Assembly (NCBI GenBank): GCA_021796055.1
Contig: JAJYOS010000127.1
Span: 1 to 10,969 of the forward strand
From: Bacteroidota bacterium
GTDB lineage: Bacteria > Bacteroidota > Kryptoniia > Kryptoniales > JAKASW01
DNA: 10,969 nucleotides
Direction: 5' to 3'
Below, one piece after another: positions 1 through 6,578 of this stretch (positions are counted from its first letter, which is position 1; every line of letters begins with the position of its first letter). The translations under genes were made by a program, and so were the position numbers. A model generated the notes under the pieces. That model was not told where the DNA came from, ran no database searches, and saw only the letters and a program-made list of their open reading frames with translations.

Positions 1-930
1 CTTTTCCGACCTGACGCCGGCAACGGCAATGAAGAAGAAGAGCGCAGGCAGACGAGGGAAAAGCTGCGGAAGATGTTGAGAGATGGCGACCTCGACAAAC
101 GCACTATCGAGGTGCAGGTTACAAGCGACTCTATGCCTATCATGCAGGTGTTCGGACCGCTGGGCGGTGACGACCTTGGCGCCAACTTCCAGGACCTTCT
201 GAGCAACATCATGCCGAAGAAGACGAAGTCGCGAAGGGTTCCGATACCGGAGGCGCTCAGGATTTTCGAACAAGAGGAAGCCCAGAAACTTGTCGATATG
301 GACGGCGTAATCAGGGAGGCAATAGGCAGGGTTGAAAACAACGGCATAGTTTTCGTCGATGAAATTGACAAGATAGCGACAACGGGAGGAGATTCGAGAG
401 GTCCGGATGTCTCGCGCGAAGGAGTGCAGAAGGATTTACTTCCGATTGTCGAGGGTTCGACTGTCATGACGAAGTACGGCACGGTGAAAACCGATCACGT
501 CCTCTTCATCGCGAGCGGCGCGTTCCATACGGCGAAACCTTCCGACCTCATTCCGGAGCTTCAGGGAAGATTCCCTATAAGAGTCGAGCTTAGCAGCCTC
601 AACGAGGATGACTTCTACAAGATACTCACGATGCCTGAAAACGCACTCATCAAGCAGTACACCGCTCTCCCCGCCACCGAAGGAGTCTCGATAAAATTCT
701 CCGACGATGCCATCCGAGAAATTGCGAAAGTCGCGACGGAGGTGAACGAGCAGGTCGAGAACATCGGCGCCCGAAGGCTGCATACAATCATGACAACCTT
801 GCTGGAGGAAATCCTTTTCAATGTTCCGGACAAGATCGAGTCCGACAAAATTGAAATAACCGGCAAACTCGTCCGCGACAGGCTGAGCAAGATTGTCAGA
901 GACCGCGATCTGAGTAAGTATATCCTATAA
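1..930 (+). CDS. hslU: HslU, ATPase subunit of the HslUV (ClpYQ) protease, 3' part
   Basis: AAA+ unfoldase of the cytoplasmic HslUV protease; it unfolds substrates and feeds them to the HslV peptidase. The reading frame is open to the window edge, so the start and the Walker A motif lie outside and 309 residues are visible (E. coli HslU has about 443). The first part is the variable intermediate (I) domain, rich in charged residues. The Walker B motif VFVDEIDK is at 349-372, followed by the family-typical [27 protein letters not shown] and [18 protein letters not shown] stretches. The sensor-II region GARRLHT is at 766-786. The C-terminus, DLSKYIL, matches the conserved tail that docks into HslV. 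The internal ATG at 73 is not the true start, because the homology continues upstream of it. hslV is probably just upstream. The next gene starts 20 bp after the TAA. Identification is very secure. Confidence 0.97.
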   Translation, partial: LFRPDAGNGNEEEERRQTREKLRKMLRDGDLDKRTIEVQVTSDSMPIMQVFGPLGGDDLGANFQDLLSNIMPKKTKSRRVPIPEALRIFEQEEAQKLVDMDGVIREAIGRVENNGIVFVDEIDKIATTGGDSRGPDVSREGVQKDLLPIVEGSTVMTKYGTVKTDHVLFIASGAFHTAKPSDLIPELQGRFPIRVELSSLNEDDFYKILTMPENALIKQYTALPATEGVSIKFSDDAIREIAKVATEVNEQVENIGARRLHTIMTTLLEEILFNVPDKIESDKIEITGKLVRDRLSKIVRDRDLSKYIL

Positions 931-950
931 AAGGACTCCTGTTCGGTTAG

Positions 951-1919
951 ATGCCCGATCTGACGGTTGAGAAAGTAGATTCTGCCTCATATTCGAAATT
1001 CCTGGGAGAGAACCCTCCCGAAGATCCTTATTCTCTTCCTTCTCTCCTCGATGCCTACAGGGCGGCGTTCTCTCGTGAAATCGAGTACCTCCTGATCTTC
1101 AAAAAGGAAACCCCGATTGCTTCCTGCGCGCTCTCCGTTGGAAAGAAATTCTCCCAGCCGCTCGTGAAGTTACTTCCCATCAGGGCATACGACGGCGTTC
1201 ATTTTCGGGCTCTCGAAGAATCAAAGGGACAGAAGCAGGAATATGATCGTTTGATGGCGCTGCAGGCCCTGGAGGAATTTCTTTCGCGAAGTTTCAGTTT
1301 TTACCAGCTGCTGTTTCCACCGGGGGTTATGGATGTCAGGCCTTTCCAGTGGGCGGGCGCCACAGTAATTCCGCAGTACACTTATATAATGGATCTGGAA
1401 AAATTTTCGGAAGAGAGTTACACGAAGTCACTGAGGGAAGTGCTCAGGGCGGCGGAGCGAGCAGGTCTTAAGTTCGGGACGTGTTCGGTGAATGAACTCG
1501 TGTCGCTTCATCAGCTAAGCTATGAGCGGCACGGACGCAGGCCGCCGGTAACGCAGGACGACCTTCGCGGCCTTCTTGAAAGACTTGAAGGAGCGGGCCT
1601 CCTTTCTACCGCGTGCGTAAGGAATGGCGACGGCAAGATCGTTGCCGGCATGACATCGCTGAAAAGCGCTGACGGGAGTTATTTTTTCGTCGCCGGAACC
1701 GATGCTAAGGCAGAGAAAGGCGCTTCGCATTTGCTTTACCACGAGATCCTGAAGTCCGAGAAGGAAGCGGGAAGGGCATTCGTGGATTTTGTCGGCGCCA
1801 ACACTCCAACAATAAATCTCTTCAAGTCTTCATTCGGCCCCAGGCTTGAGATCTACTTTCGCGTCTGGCGGGCAAATAGTTTTGCCGCTCGGCTCGCTTC
1901 TGTCGTGAAGAAGTTCTGA
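951..1919 (+). CDS. FemAB-like / GNAT-fold acyltransferase, probably envelope-related
   Basis: A 322-residue soluble protein of the FemAB/GNAT superfamily (Acetyltransf_6 type). Members attach amino acids to peptidoglycan precursors or acylate exopolysaccharide building blocks. What I see is a first half-domain (residues about 1-145) ending in the family-like DVRPFQWAGATVIPQYTY (residues 128-145), then a basic helix, then a GNAT-like second half: KIVAGMTSLKSADGSYFFVAGTD (229-251), GASHLLYHEI (257-266) and FVGANTPTINLFKSSFGP (280-297). The pattern of a late DF.G....I..FK..FG motif is typical of this group. There is no signal peptide or membrane segment, so it should be cytoplasmic. The ATG follows hslU by 20 bp; an AAGGA at about 931-935 is rather far (15 bp) for a ribosome site. 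The stop overlaps the start of the flippase gene. The substrate is unknown; a generic N-acyltransferase is the alternative. Confidence 0.75.
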   Translation: MPDLTVEKVDSASYSKFLGENPPEDPYSLPSLLDAYRAAFSREIEYLLIFKKETPIASCALSVGKKFSQPLVKLLPIRAYDGVHFRALEESKGQKQEYDRLMALQALEEFLSRSFSFYQLLFPPGVMDVRPFQWAGATVIPQYTYIMDLEKFSEESYTKSLREVLRAAERAGLKFGTCSVNELVSLHQLSYERHGRRPPVTQDDLRGLLERLEGAGLLSTACVRNGDGKIVAGMTSLKSADGSYFFVAGTDAKAEKGASHLLYHEILKSEKEAGRAFVDFVGANTPTINLFKSSFGPRLEIYFRVWRANSFAARLASVVKKF

Positions 1920-3373
1920 TGGAAGAAGCCGGACAATTCTCGCTTACTCAGAACGCCGGTCTGGTCGGTTTATCCAAATTCGTCAACATTCTCGCGCTTC
2001 TTGCCGCTTCGATGACACTCACGCGCGTGTTCACGCGCTCGGCGTACGGCAGTTACGAGCAGGTGTGGCTGATATACAACTCCTTCCTTCCGCTGGCCGG
2101 CTATGGTCTCAGCAGCGCTCTTTATTTCTTTTCCGCAAGGGAAGAGAAACGAGCAGTCTACTCGGCTGCGATTATCGTGTCGTCCGCAATCGGTCTTCTT
2201 GCCGGAATTGTACTTGCCGTCTTCGCCCCCATTTTCGCCAGGTGGTTTGACGCGCCGTCGCTTACCGTGTACATCCGCGTACTTGCTGTCTATACTTTAC
2301 TTGCTTCGCCGTCGCTCATGTTCGAGTCAGTCTTTGTCACGGAGCGGAAGGTCGGCCTACTTCTCCTTGGCAACGTGATTCTTGCCGTCCTACTCGCCGG
2401 CTCGATATTCGTGTCCGCGGTTATATTTCATGACCTGTTCATCGTCTTCGTATGTATCGCCGCCGTCGGCGCTGCGAAATCGGCCTTCCTTATAGTTTAC
2501 ATGCTGAAAGCGAGGAGATTCGCGCGAAGGAAACTTTCTCCGTTGATGAAGACGCAGCTACTCTACGCGCTTCCCATCATCGTAAGCAGCATAGCGGGGA
2601 CGATAAGCAAGCAGGTCGACAGGTATCTCGTCTCGCTGCTGATGACTCCGGGGAAGTTCGCGATATACGCGATCGGCTCCAAAGAGCTCCCGTTGATCGC
2701 TGTGATTACCGGCTCCGCGTCAGCCATCCTATTCCCCGTGTTCAGCGAACTCGGGACGACTGATGGTCGCGAAAAGTTTATCGAAATCTGGCGCAACTCG
2801 ATCTCGAAAACCGGATTCTTCCTTCTGCCTTTGATGATTTTTCTCCTGTTTGTCGCGCGCGATTTCATGGGCTTCTTTTTCGGTGAGAAGTACGTCGTGA
2901 GCGCCGCGGTGTTCCGGATATTTCTGCTCCTCCTTCCCTTGCGTCTCGCGTTCTACAGTCAGGCGCTATTCTCGCTGGGGAAACAGAGATTGTATATGTA
3001 TACTTCGATCGCGGAGATGCTCCTGAGCGGCACCGCTTCATATTTCCTGTTGCGGTCATACGGGCTTGAAGGCGCCGCTTTTGGAAAGGTGATGGTGACG
3101 TATATCGAGGTGTTCGTGCTCGTGGGTGTTCTCGCAGTCACCCTCAAGGCAAACGTTATCGAGATGTTTCCATGGAAAAAAATATTCAAGCTCCTGATCG
3201 TCTCCGGCGTCTCGCTTATTCCTGTCCTCCTCGTGAGGGGCTATTTCGGAAATGTTTACTACAGGTTTGTGATTGAGAGCGCGATATTCGCATCCGTGTT
3301 TGGAGGCCTGGCACTCCTGACCGGATCGCTGCACATCATCAGTATCAAGAAGATGCAGTTTATAGTGAATTGA
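1919..3373 (+). CDS. MOP-superfamily polysaccharide flippase (Wzx-like)
   Basis: An integral membrane protein of 484 residues, the usual size for Wzx/PST flippases, which move lipid-linked sugar units across the inner membrane. The sequence is a run of about 12-14 hydrophobic segments. The first is residues 14-34, with the family-like FSLTQNAGLVGLSKFVNIL start and FTRSAYGSYEQVW loop. A mid-protein repeat of the fold starts around residue 210 (LLYALPIIVSSIAGTISKQVDRYLVS); an arginine or lysine next to Asp in this helix is common in the family. Another conserved-looking loop is LEGAAFGKVMVTY near residue 381. The ATG shares its A with the upstream TGA (TGATG), so translation is likely coupled to the acyltransferase. 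The pair suggests joint work on an envelope or exopolysaccharide precursor. No glycosyltransferase or Wzy polymerase gene is present in the window, so the cargo is unknown. A lipid II flippase (MurJ) is less likely. Confidence 0.85.
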   Translation: MEEAGQFSLTQNAGLVGLSKFVNILALLAASMTLTRVFTRSAYGSYEQVWLIYNSFLPLAGYGLSSALYFFSAREEKRAVYSAAIIVSSAIGLLAGIVLAVFAPIFARWFDAPSLTVYIRVLAVYTLLASPSLMFESVFVTERKVGLLLLGNVILAVLLAGSIFVSAVIFHDLFIVFVCIAAVGAAKSAFLIVYMLKARRFARRKLSPLMKTQLLYALPIIVSSIAGTISKQVDRYLVSLLMTPGKFAIYAIGSKELPLIAVITGSASAILFPVFSELGTTDGREKFIEIWRNSISKTGFFLLPLMIFLLFVARDFMGFFFGEKYVVSAAVFRIFLLLLPLRLAFYSQALFSLGKQRLYMYTSIAEMLLSGTASYFLLRSYGLEGAAFGKVMVTYIEVFVLVGVLAVTLKANVIEMFPWKKIFKLLIVSGVSLIPVLLVRGYFGNVYYRFVIESAIFASVFGGLALLTGSLHIISIKKMQFIVN

Positions 3374-3411
3374 TCCGATAATAGTATGACAGAGCATACG
3401 AGGAGCATCAT

Positions 3412-4035
3412 ATGGAAATAGTAAATCCCAAAATAGAGAGATATTTAGGCGGTCTCTATGGAGCTCGCCATGAGGTGTTGGGAAAGATGGAGGCGGAGGC
3501 GAATGAGAGGAACTTTCCGATTGTTGGGCCGTTGGTCGGCAAACTCTTGTACCAGCTTGCCAGAATGACCGGCGCGCGGCGTGTCTTCGAGATGGGATCG
3601 GGCTACGGCTACTCAGCCTTCTGGTGGGCTCTCGCTGTCGAAGGCGGCGAGATACACCGCACTGAGGAAAGCGATTCGAACAGGGAACGCGGAGAGGCTT
3701 ATTTGAAAGAAGCAGGCTTGCTTCACAGAGTCAGGTATCATGTCGGCGACGCGCTGAAGATTATCGACAGTATCGAAGGTAATTTCGATATTGTTTTCAT
3801 AGATATAGACAAACAGAAATATCCTGCCGCTCTCGAGAAAGCGGCCGGAAGGGTGAGAGATGGAGGACTTCTCGTCGCCGATAATGTCCTCTGGTCAGGG
3901 AAGGTCACCGAGAAAAAAGGGGACGCCTCCACCGAGGCTATAAAGGAATTTAACCGCAGGCTGTTTTCACGAAGTGATTTCGCGGCATCGATAGTCCCCG
4001 TCAGAGACGGAGTTGCCGTGGCTTACAAAATGTAA
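3412..4035 (+). CDS. SAM-dependent O-methyltransferase, caffeoyl-CoA O-methyltransferase-like
   Basis: A 207-residue cytosolic class I methyltransferase that should move a methyl group from S-adenosylmethionine to a hydroxyl group of an unknown small molecule. Visible motifs are the SAM-binding motif I, VFEMGSGYGYSAF (58-70), with acidic Glu85 in HRTEES at the end of the second strand as likely ribose ligand; FDIVFIDIDKQKYP (125-138) with Asp131; and GGLLVADNVLWSG (151-163) with Asp157/Asn158. Asp131, Asp157 and Asn158 match the divalent-metal ligands of the cation-dependent O-methyltransferases. The N-terminus MEIVNPKIERYL and FPIVGPLVGKLL match a widespread bacterial subgroup of unknown substrate. 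A strong AGGAG site at 3401-3405, six bases ahead of the ATG, fixes the start. It lies 38 bp after the flippase and 11 bp before the next small gene, probably in one transcript. Confidence 0.88.
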   Translation: MEIVNPKIERYLGGLYGARHEVLGKMEAEANERNFPIVGPLVGKLLYQLARMTGARRVFEMGSGYGYSAFWWALAVEGGEIHRTEESDSNRERGEAYLKEAGLLHRVRYHVGDALKIIDSIEGNFDIVFIDIDKQKYPAALEKAAGRVRDGGLLVADNVLWSGKVTEKKGDASTEAIKEFNRRLFSRSDFAASIVPVRDGVAVAYKM

Positions 4036-4046
4036 CCGAGGATGTT

Positions 4047-4340
4047 ATGATCTATGTGTACTACCACGTCACCGCCGTGGATGAGTTCAAGAGAATGATC
4101 GCCGCTTATTTTGACGAGGGAAGAAAGTTCGGACTTGAGAGAATGATGCAGCGCGTCGGCCAGCCCGATCTCTTCATGGAAATAGTGGAGGTCCAATCCA
4201 ATATCGGAGAGCCGCTGAACGCCCTTTCCGACTTGCGCGCGAAGCATGGAATGAACAAATTAATATTGAACAATAAGATACACGTTGAAGTATTCGACGT
4301 ACTTTTGGGATCGTCCGAGCAGGGCAATAGAACAATTTAA
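4047..4340 (+). CDS. Small DUF4936-like protein of unknown function
   Basis: A 97-residue soluble protein without signal peptide or membrane segment. Its layout resembles DUF4936, a small, mainly proteobacterial family: an opening strand IYVYYHV (2-8), a helix of about 20 residues, the segment [18 protein letters not shown] (32-49), a second helix, and an ending IHVEVFDVL (78-86). The strand-helix-strand pattern suggests a ferredoxin-like dimeric alpha/beta barrel fold; this is inference. No catalytic residues can be assigned. A GAGG ribosome site lies at 4038-4041, five bases before the ATG, and the gene sits 11 bp after the O-methyltransferase and 17 bp before phosphoglycerate mutase. It is therefore very likely co-transcribed with both. 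The tail after residue 87 ([10 protein letters not shown]) is polar and probably disordered. It is clearly a real gene from its spacing and composition; the family assignment is only moderately sure. Confidence 0.72.
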   Translation: MIYVYYHVTAVDEFKRMIAAYFDEGRKFGLERMMQRVGQPDLFMEIVEVQSNIGEPLNALSDLRAKHGMNKLILNNKIHVEVFDVLLGSSEQGNRTI

Positions 4341-4357
4341 ATCGTACTGGAGTTGAA

Positions 4358-4966
4358 ATGTCAAATCTCGTTTTAATTCGCCATGGCGAATCACAATGGA
4401 ATCTTGAAAATCGTTTTACCGGATGGGTCGACGTGCCGCTATCAGAGCGGGGCGTGAAGGAGGCGCAATCGGCGGGAGAGAAACTTAAGAATTACAGGTT
4501 CGACCTCGGATATTGCTCCAAGCTTAAGAGGGCAATCGACACTCTGAATCTCGTCCTTCAGAAGACGGGCCAGACCAATCTTCCTGTTGAATATGATACG
4601 GCTTTAAATGAGAGGCACTACGGCGACCTGCAAGGTTTGAACAAGGCCGAGACCGCGAAGAAGTACGGCGACGAGCAGGTACATATTTGGCGCAGAAGCT
4701 ACGACGTTCCGCCTCCTAATGGCGAGAGCCTCAAAGACACGGCCGCGCGTGTCCTTCCGTATTGGAGGTTTAAGATTCAACCCGACGTCAAGGCAGGCAA
4801 GAACATTCTCGTGGTGGCACACGGAAACAGCCTCCGTTCCCTCGTCATGTTCCTTGACAATATGACAAAGGAGCAGGTTCTCGAACTGAATATCCCGACT
4901 GGTGTTCCTCTCGTCTATGAATTCAACGGCGATAAGGTAATCAGTAAGAAGTATCTGCAAGACTAA
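4358..4966 (+). CDS. gpmA: 2,3-bisphosphoglycerate-dependent phosphoglycerate mutase
   Basis: Cytosolic glycolytic/gluconeogenic enzyme interconverting 3- and 2-phosphoglycerate through a phosphohistidine. The signature [12 protein letters not shown] (4-15) carries His9, the phosphorylated residue, and Arg8. Further family marks are [13 protein letters not shown] (20-32), [10 protein letters not shown] (54-63), [14 protein letters not shown] (83-96) with Glu85 as the likely acid/base, VPPPNGESL (117-125), VVAHGNSLR (152-160) with His155, and [11 protein letters not shown] (179-189). At 202 residues it is the short form of the family (E. coli GpmA has about 250), lacking part of the later insert and C-terminal tail. 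All catalytic residues are present, so it should be active. A TGGAG at 4347-4351 serves as ribosome site. It is the last gene of the tightly packed + strand run that begins with hslU. Confidence 0.95.
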   Translation: MSNLVLIRHGESQWNLENRFTGWVDVPLSERGVKEAQSAGEKLKNYRFDLGYCSKLKRAIDTLNLVLQKTGQTNLPVEYDTALNERHYGDLQGLNKAETAKKYGDEQVHIWRRSYDVPPPNGESLKDTAARVLPYWRFKIQPDVKAGKNILVVAHGNSLRSLVMFLDNMTKEQVLELNIPTGVPLVYEFNGDKVISKKYLQD

Positions 4967-4982
4967 TTTGCTAACGCGTCCG

Positions 4983-5011
4983 GCCCGGAGAAACGTTCTT
5001 CGGCGCCGGGC
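4983..5011 (+). terminator. Weak hairpin after gpmA, possible terminator
   Basis: GCCCGG (4983-4988) pairs perfectly with CCGGGC (5006-5011) across a 17-nt loop, 17 bases after the gpmA stop. It is followed by AGCTCGTTT, a poor U-tract, so intrinsic termination would be inefficient at best. Its position at the end of the gene run is the main support. Confidence 0.28.
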
Positions 5012-5142
5012 AGCTCGTTTCAACTGCAATCCCGTCCCATCTTCCAATTAAATTCCTTTCATGGTTCGAGAAATCGCTGATTTGAAGCTGCGGCTTCTCA
5101 CTTCCTTGAACTAAATAGCTCCCGTTTCCGTCATTGGTAATA

Positions 5143-5192
5143 GCTGACGCGCCGAGGGGAGTGGCGCCGATGATCACAACTGGCGCCTCAGC
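5143..5192 (+). repeat. Inverted repeat just ahead of the BON-gene ribosome site
   Basis: GCTGACGCGCC (5143-5153) and GGCGCCTCAGC (5182-5192) form an 11-bp inverted repeat with one mismatch around a 28-nt loop, which itself contains another GGCGCC (5163-5168). The right arm is followed by seven A residues and then the AAGGAG ribosome site (5201-5206), seven bases before the ATG at 5214. Lacking a U-tract, it is not a terminator on the + strand. It may fold in the leader RNA and influence translation; that is inference. The rest of 4967-5213 shows no gene and no clear promoter. Confidence 0.4.
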
Positions 5193-5213
5193 AAAAAAAC
5201 AAGGAGTACAAAT

Positions 5214-5972
5214 ATGAAAACGGGGCGTTTTATTTCAAGCCTGTTAGCCCTTCCGGTGCCGATCATCTTGGCGTTGGTTTCCATCACTGCGCCGGCGATC
5301 GCGGGAGAATCACACAAACCGGTAATACCGACAGCTGTCATGGTACAGTATCGGCTGGCGGAAGCAAATATCCTGTCGGGCAATAACGTGAAAGTAAATG
5401 TGAGGGGCCGTGAGGTGATCCTGACTGGTACGGTGAATACGATCTATGACAGACATCAGGCCTCGAAACTTGCCCGAAAGACCGCATCAAACTACACGAT
5501 TGTCAATGACCTCAAGCTTGCACCTCCTACGTCGCCGGACAGCCTGATCGATGTGGAGGTAATGCGCAGGATAGAGCGAGACACCAGGTACACTGTGTTC
5601 GACTGGGCCGTAGCTCATTCGAAGAAGGGAATAGTCACGTTGAGCGGTTGGGTTAGGAATCCGTTCGATGTTGTGGAATACCAGCGGCAGGCCGAGCGAG
5701 TGGTTGGCGTTCGCAAAGTTGTAAATAATCTCGGAGTTGAAATGGGATACAGGAGACTTGCCTGGCGCGCGGTGAGGATCGTGTACCGGCAGGGAATGCT
5801 CCTGGGTTACTCCCTAAAACTTGATCCGCCCGTGCACGTGATTGCGGTCGACGGGGTCGTTCTACTTGAAGGCAAGATAGATTCACGTGGCCTGGGGAGC
5901 TATCTCGCCAGCGTCGTAGGTTTTCGAACTGATGCGATTCGAGTGATAAACAATCTTCAGGGGCCAGCATAA
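5214..5972 (+). CDS. Secreted triple-BON-domain protein
   Basis: A 252-residue exported protein. Residues 1-30 form a signal peptide: basic MKTGR, a hydrophobic stretch, and an AIA|GES cleavage site. Three consecutive BON-like units follow: about 41-104 (VMVQYRLAEANIL...VNVRGREVILTGTV...ASKLARKTAS...IVNDLKL), about 112-176 (IDVEVMRRIERD...GIVTLSGWV...YQRQAERVVGVRKVVNNLGV) and about 183-249 (AWRAVRIVYRQGML...VHVIAVDGVVLLEGKI...VINNLQG). Each has the typical helix, 'V.L.G.V' strand turn, helix and closing 'V.N.L' strand. BON domains, as in OsmY, bind phospholipid or envelope surfaces and often serve in envelope stress tolerance; the cargo here is unknown. The third copy is more divergent, with SYLASVVGFRTDAI in place of the usual A...GV..V. 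A strong AAGGAG (5201-5206) supports the start. It is a single-gene unit ending in an intrinsic terminator. Confidence 0.85.
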   Translation: MKTGRFISSLLALPVPIILALVSITAPAIAGESHKPVIPTAVMVQYRLAEANILSGNNVKVNVRGREVILTGTVNTIYDRHQASKLARKTASNYTIVNDLKLAPPTSPDSLIDVEVMRRIERDTRYTVFDWAVAHSKKGIVTLSGWVRNPFDVVEYQRQAERVVGVRKVVNNLGVEMGYRRLAWRAVRIVYRQGMLLGYSLKLDPPVHVIAVDGVVLLEGKIDSRGLGSYLASVVGFRTDAIRVINNLQGPA

Positions 5973-6021
5973 CAACTTCACTTTGACCATTGCCTGGAAT
6001 CTTAGCCGCGAGATTTGATTG

Positions 6022-6053
6022 GTCGCCGGTATTACCCCCGGCGGCTTTTCTTT
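6022..6053 (+). terminator. Rho-independent terminator of the BON-protein gene
   Basis: GTCGCCGG (6022-6029) pairs with CCGGCGGC (6038-6045) as an 8-bp GC-rich stem (one G-U pair) around the 8-nt loop TATTACCC, followed at once by TTTTCTTT (6046-6053). It lies 50 bases after the stop codon and before the tRNA promoter region, exactly where termination is expected. Confidence 0.85.
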
Positions 6054-6089
6054 GCAGTTAAATCGACCACAATCCAACAACTGTTCTCT

Positions 6090-6118
6090 TTGGAAACTCA
6101 AAGCCAATGCGCTAAATT
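6090..6118 (+). promoter_or_regulatory. Candidate sigma70-type promoter of tRNA-Met
   Basis: TTGGAA (6090-6095) and TAAATT (6113-6118) are separated by 17 bp, each matching four of six consensus positions. The -10 box ends nine bases before the first base of the tRNA, leaving only a few leader nucleotides, which is common for tRNA genes. The upstream terminator at 6022-6053 means the tRNA needs its own promoter. Confidence 0.45.
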
Positions 6119-6127
6119 ATGTCGCGA

Positions 6128-6201
6128 GGCGGAGTAGCTCAGTCGGTTAGAGCAGTGGAATCATAATCCACGTGTCGGGGGTTCGAATCCCTCCTCCGCT
6201 A
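6128..6201 (+). tRNA. tRNA-Met (CAT), elongator type
   Basis: A complete 74-nt cloverleaf. The acceptor stem GGCGGAG (6128-6134) pairs with CTCCGCT (6194-6200), ending in a G-U pair at 1-72, with A as discriminator (6201). The D-arm has AGCTCAGTCGGTTAGAGC. The anticodon stem GTGGA/TCCAC (6155-6159/6167-6171) encloses loop ATCATAA with anticodon CAT at 6162-6164. The T-arm GGGGG-TTCGAAT-CCCTC is intact. No 3' CCA is encoded, so it must be added by nucleotidyltransferase. The closed-looking acceptor end and GCAGTGGAATCATAATCCAC arm resemble elongator tRNA-Met of the Bacteroidota/Chlorobiota. Initiator tRNA is excluded because the three G-C pairs at the base of the anticodon stem are absent. A lysidine-modified tRNA-Ile(CAU) is the remaining alternative. 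Confidence 0.93.
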
Positions 6202-6214
6202 CTGAATCCCTCCT
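6185..6214 (+). repeat. 11-bp direct repeat of the tRNA-Met 3' end
   Basis: GAATCCCTCCT occurs at 6185-6195, inside the T-arm and acceptor stem of the tRNA, and again at 6204-6214, just after the tRNA. The period is 19 bp. Integrating elements that use tRNA 3' ends as attachment sites leave copies of this kind, but here no element lies between the copies and no integrase gene is visible. Local slippage duplication explains it equally well. Confidence 0.6.
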
Positions 6215-6578
6215 AGTGACCAGTTTCCTAAACCTTCAAAATTATCTCAATGTGATTGGTATTATTGGCGAAGCCGAGGAATATAAGCAGGGGCGCGACC
6301 GCCTACACAGTATTTTCAGAATCAGATCTTAGGCAAGGAAGGCGTTTATGCGAATCGAACAAGAGAATTTGTGCAGGCAATTCGTGGCTCGTTTTCGTTG
6401 AGACTCCATCCCGCCGTTTGATCTGTTCTATTCCGGCCCTACGGGACGATAATGCTTCAGTGGGCGAACATACGGATATTATGTCCCCATCGGGACAGCG
6501 ATCATAAAACTGCCTATTAGATCGAGCGAGGCGGGTAGAGGGCAACCCCGCCCCGCGTTACCAAAGCCGCGACCGACG
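6202..6578. other. Gene-free 377-bp stretch after the tRNA
   Basis: Short open frames exist on both strands here (for example 6256-6507 +, 6303-6545 -), but they lack ribosome sites, recognisable motifs and protein-like composition. What the stretch holds is the tRNA-end repeat at its left edge, two REP-like palindromes at 6433-6499, and a GC-rich inverted repeat near 6531-6556 (GCGGG...CCCGC) without a U-tract on either strand. I see no further gene. Confidence 0.6.
6433..6499. repeat. Pair of REP-like palindromic units
   Basis: TGTCCC-CATC-GGGACA (6482-6497) is a perfect 6-bp stem with a 4-nt loop. About 48 bp upstream, GGCCCTACGGGAC (around 6435-6446) is a degenerate relative with the same CCC...GGGAC core. 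The flanks are also similar: an A+T-rich GATAAT follows the first core and GCGATCAT the second. Such CCC-YAYC-GGGAC units are familiar as dispersed intergenic repeats in Bacteroidota-type genomes. No REP-associated transposase (TnpA-REP) gene is in the window. Confidence 0.45.

Noticed and set aside
4604..5047. 147-residue minus-strand open frame over the end of gpmA
   Set aside because: Mostly antisense to a confident gpmA; arginine-rich composition typical of shadow frames.
6256..6545. Open frames on both strands (6256-6507 + and 6303-6545 -) as small genes
   Set aside because: No ribosome sites or recognisable motifs; the translations run straight through the REP-like palindromes and read as non-coding sequence.
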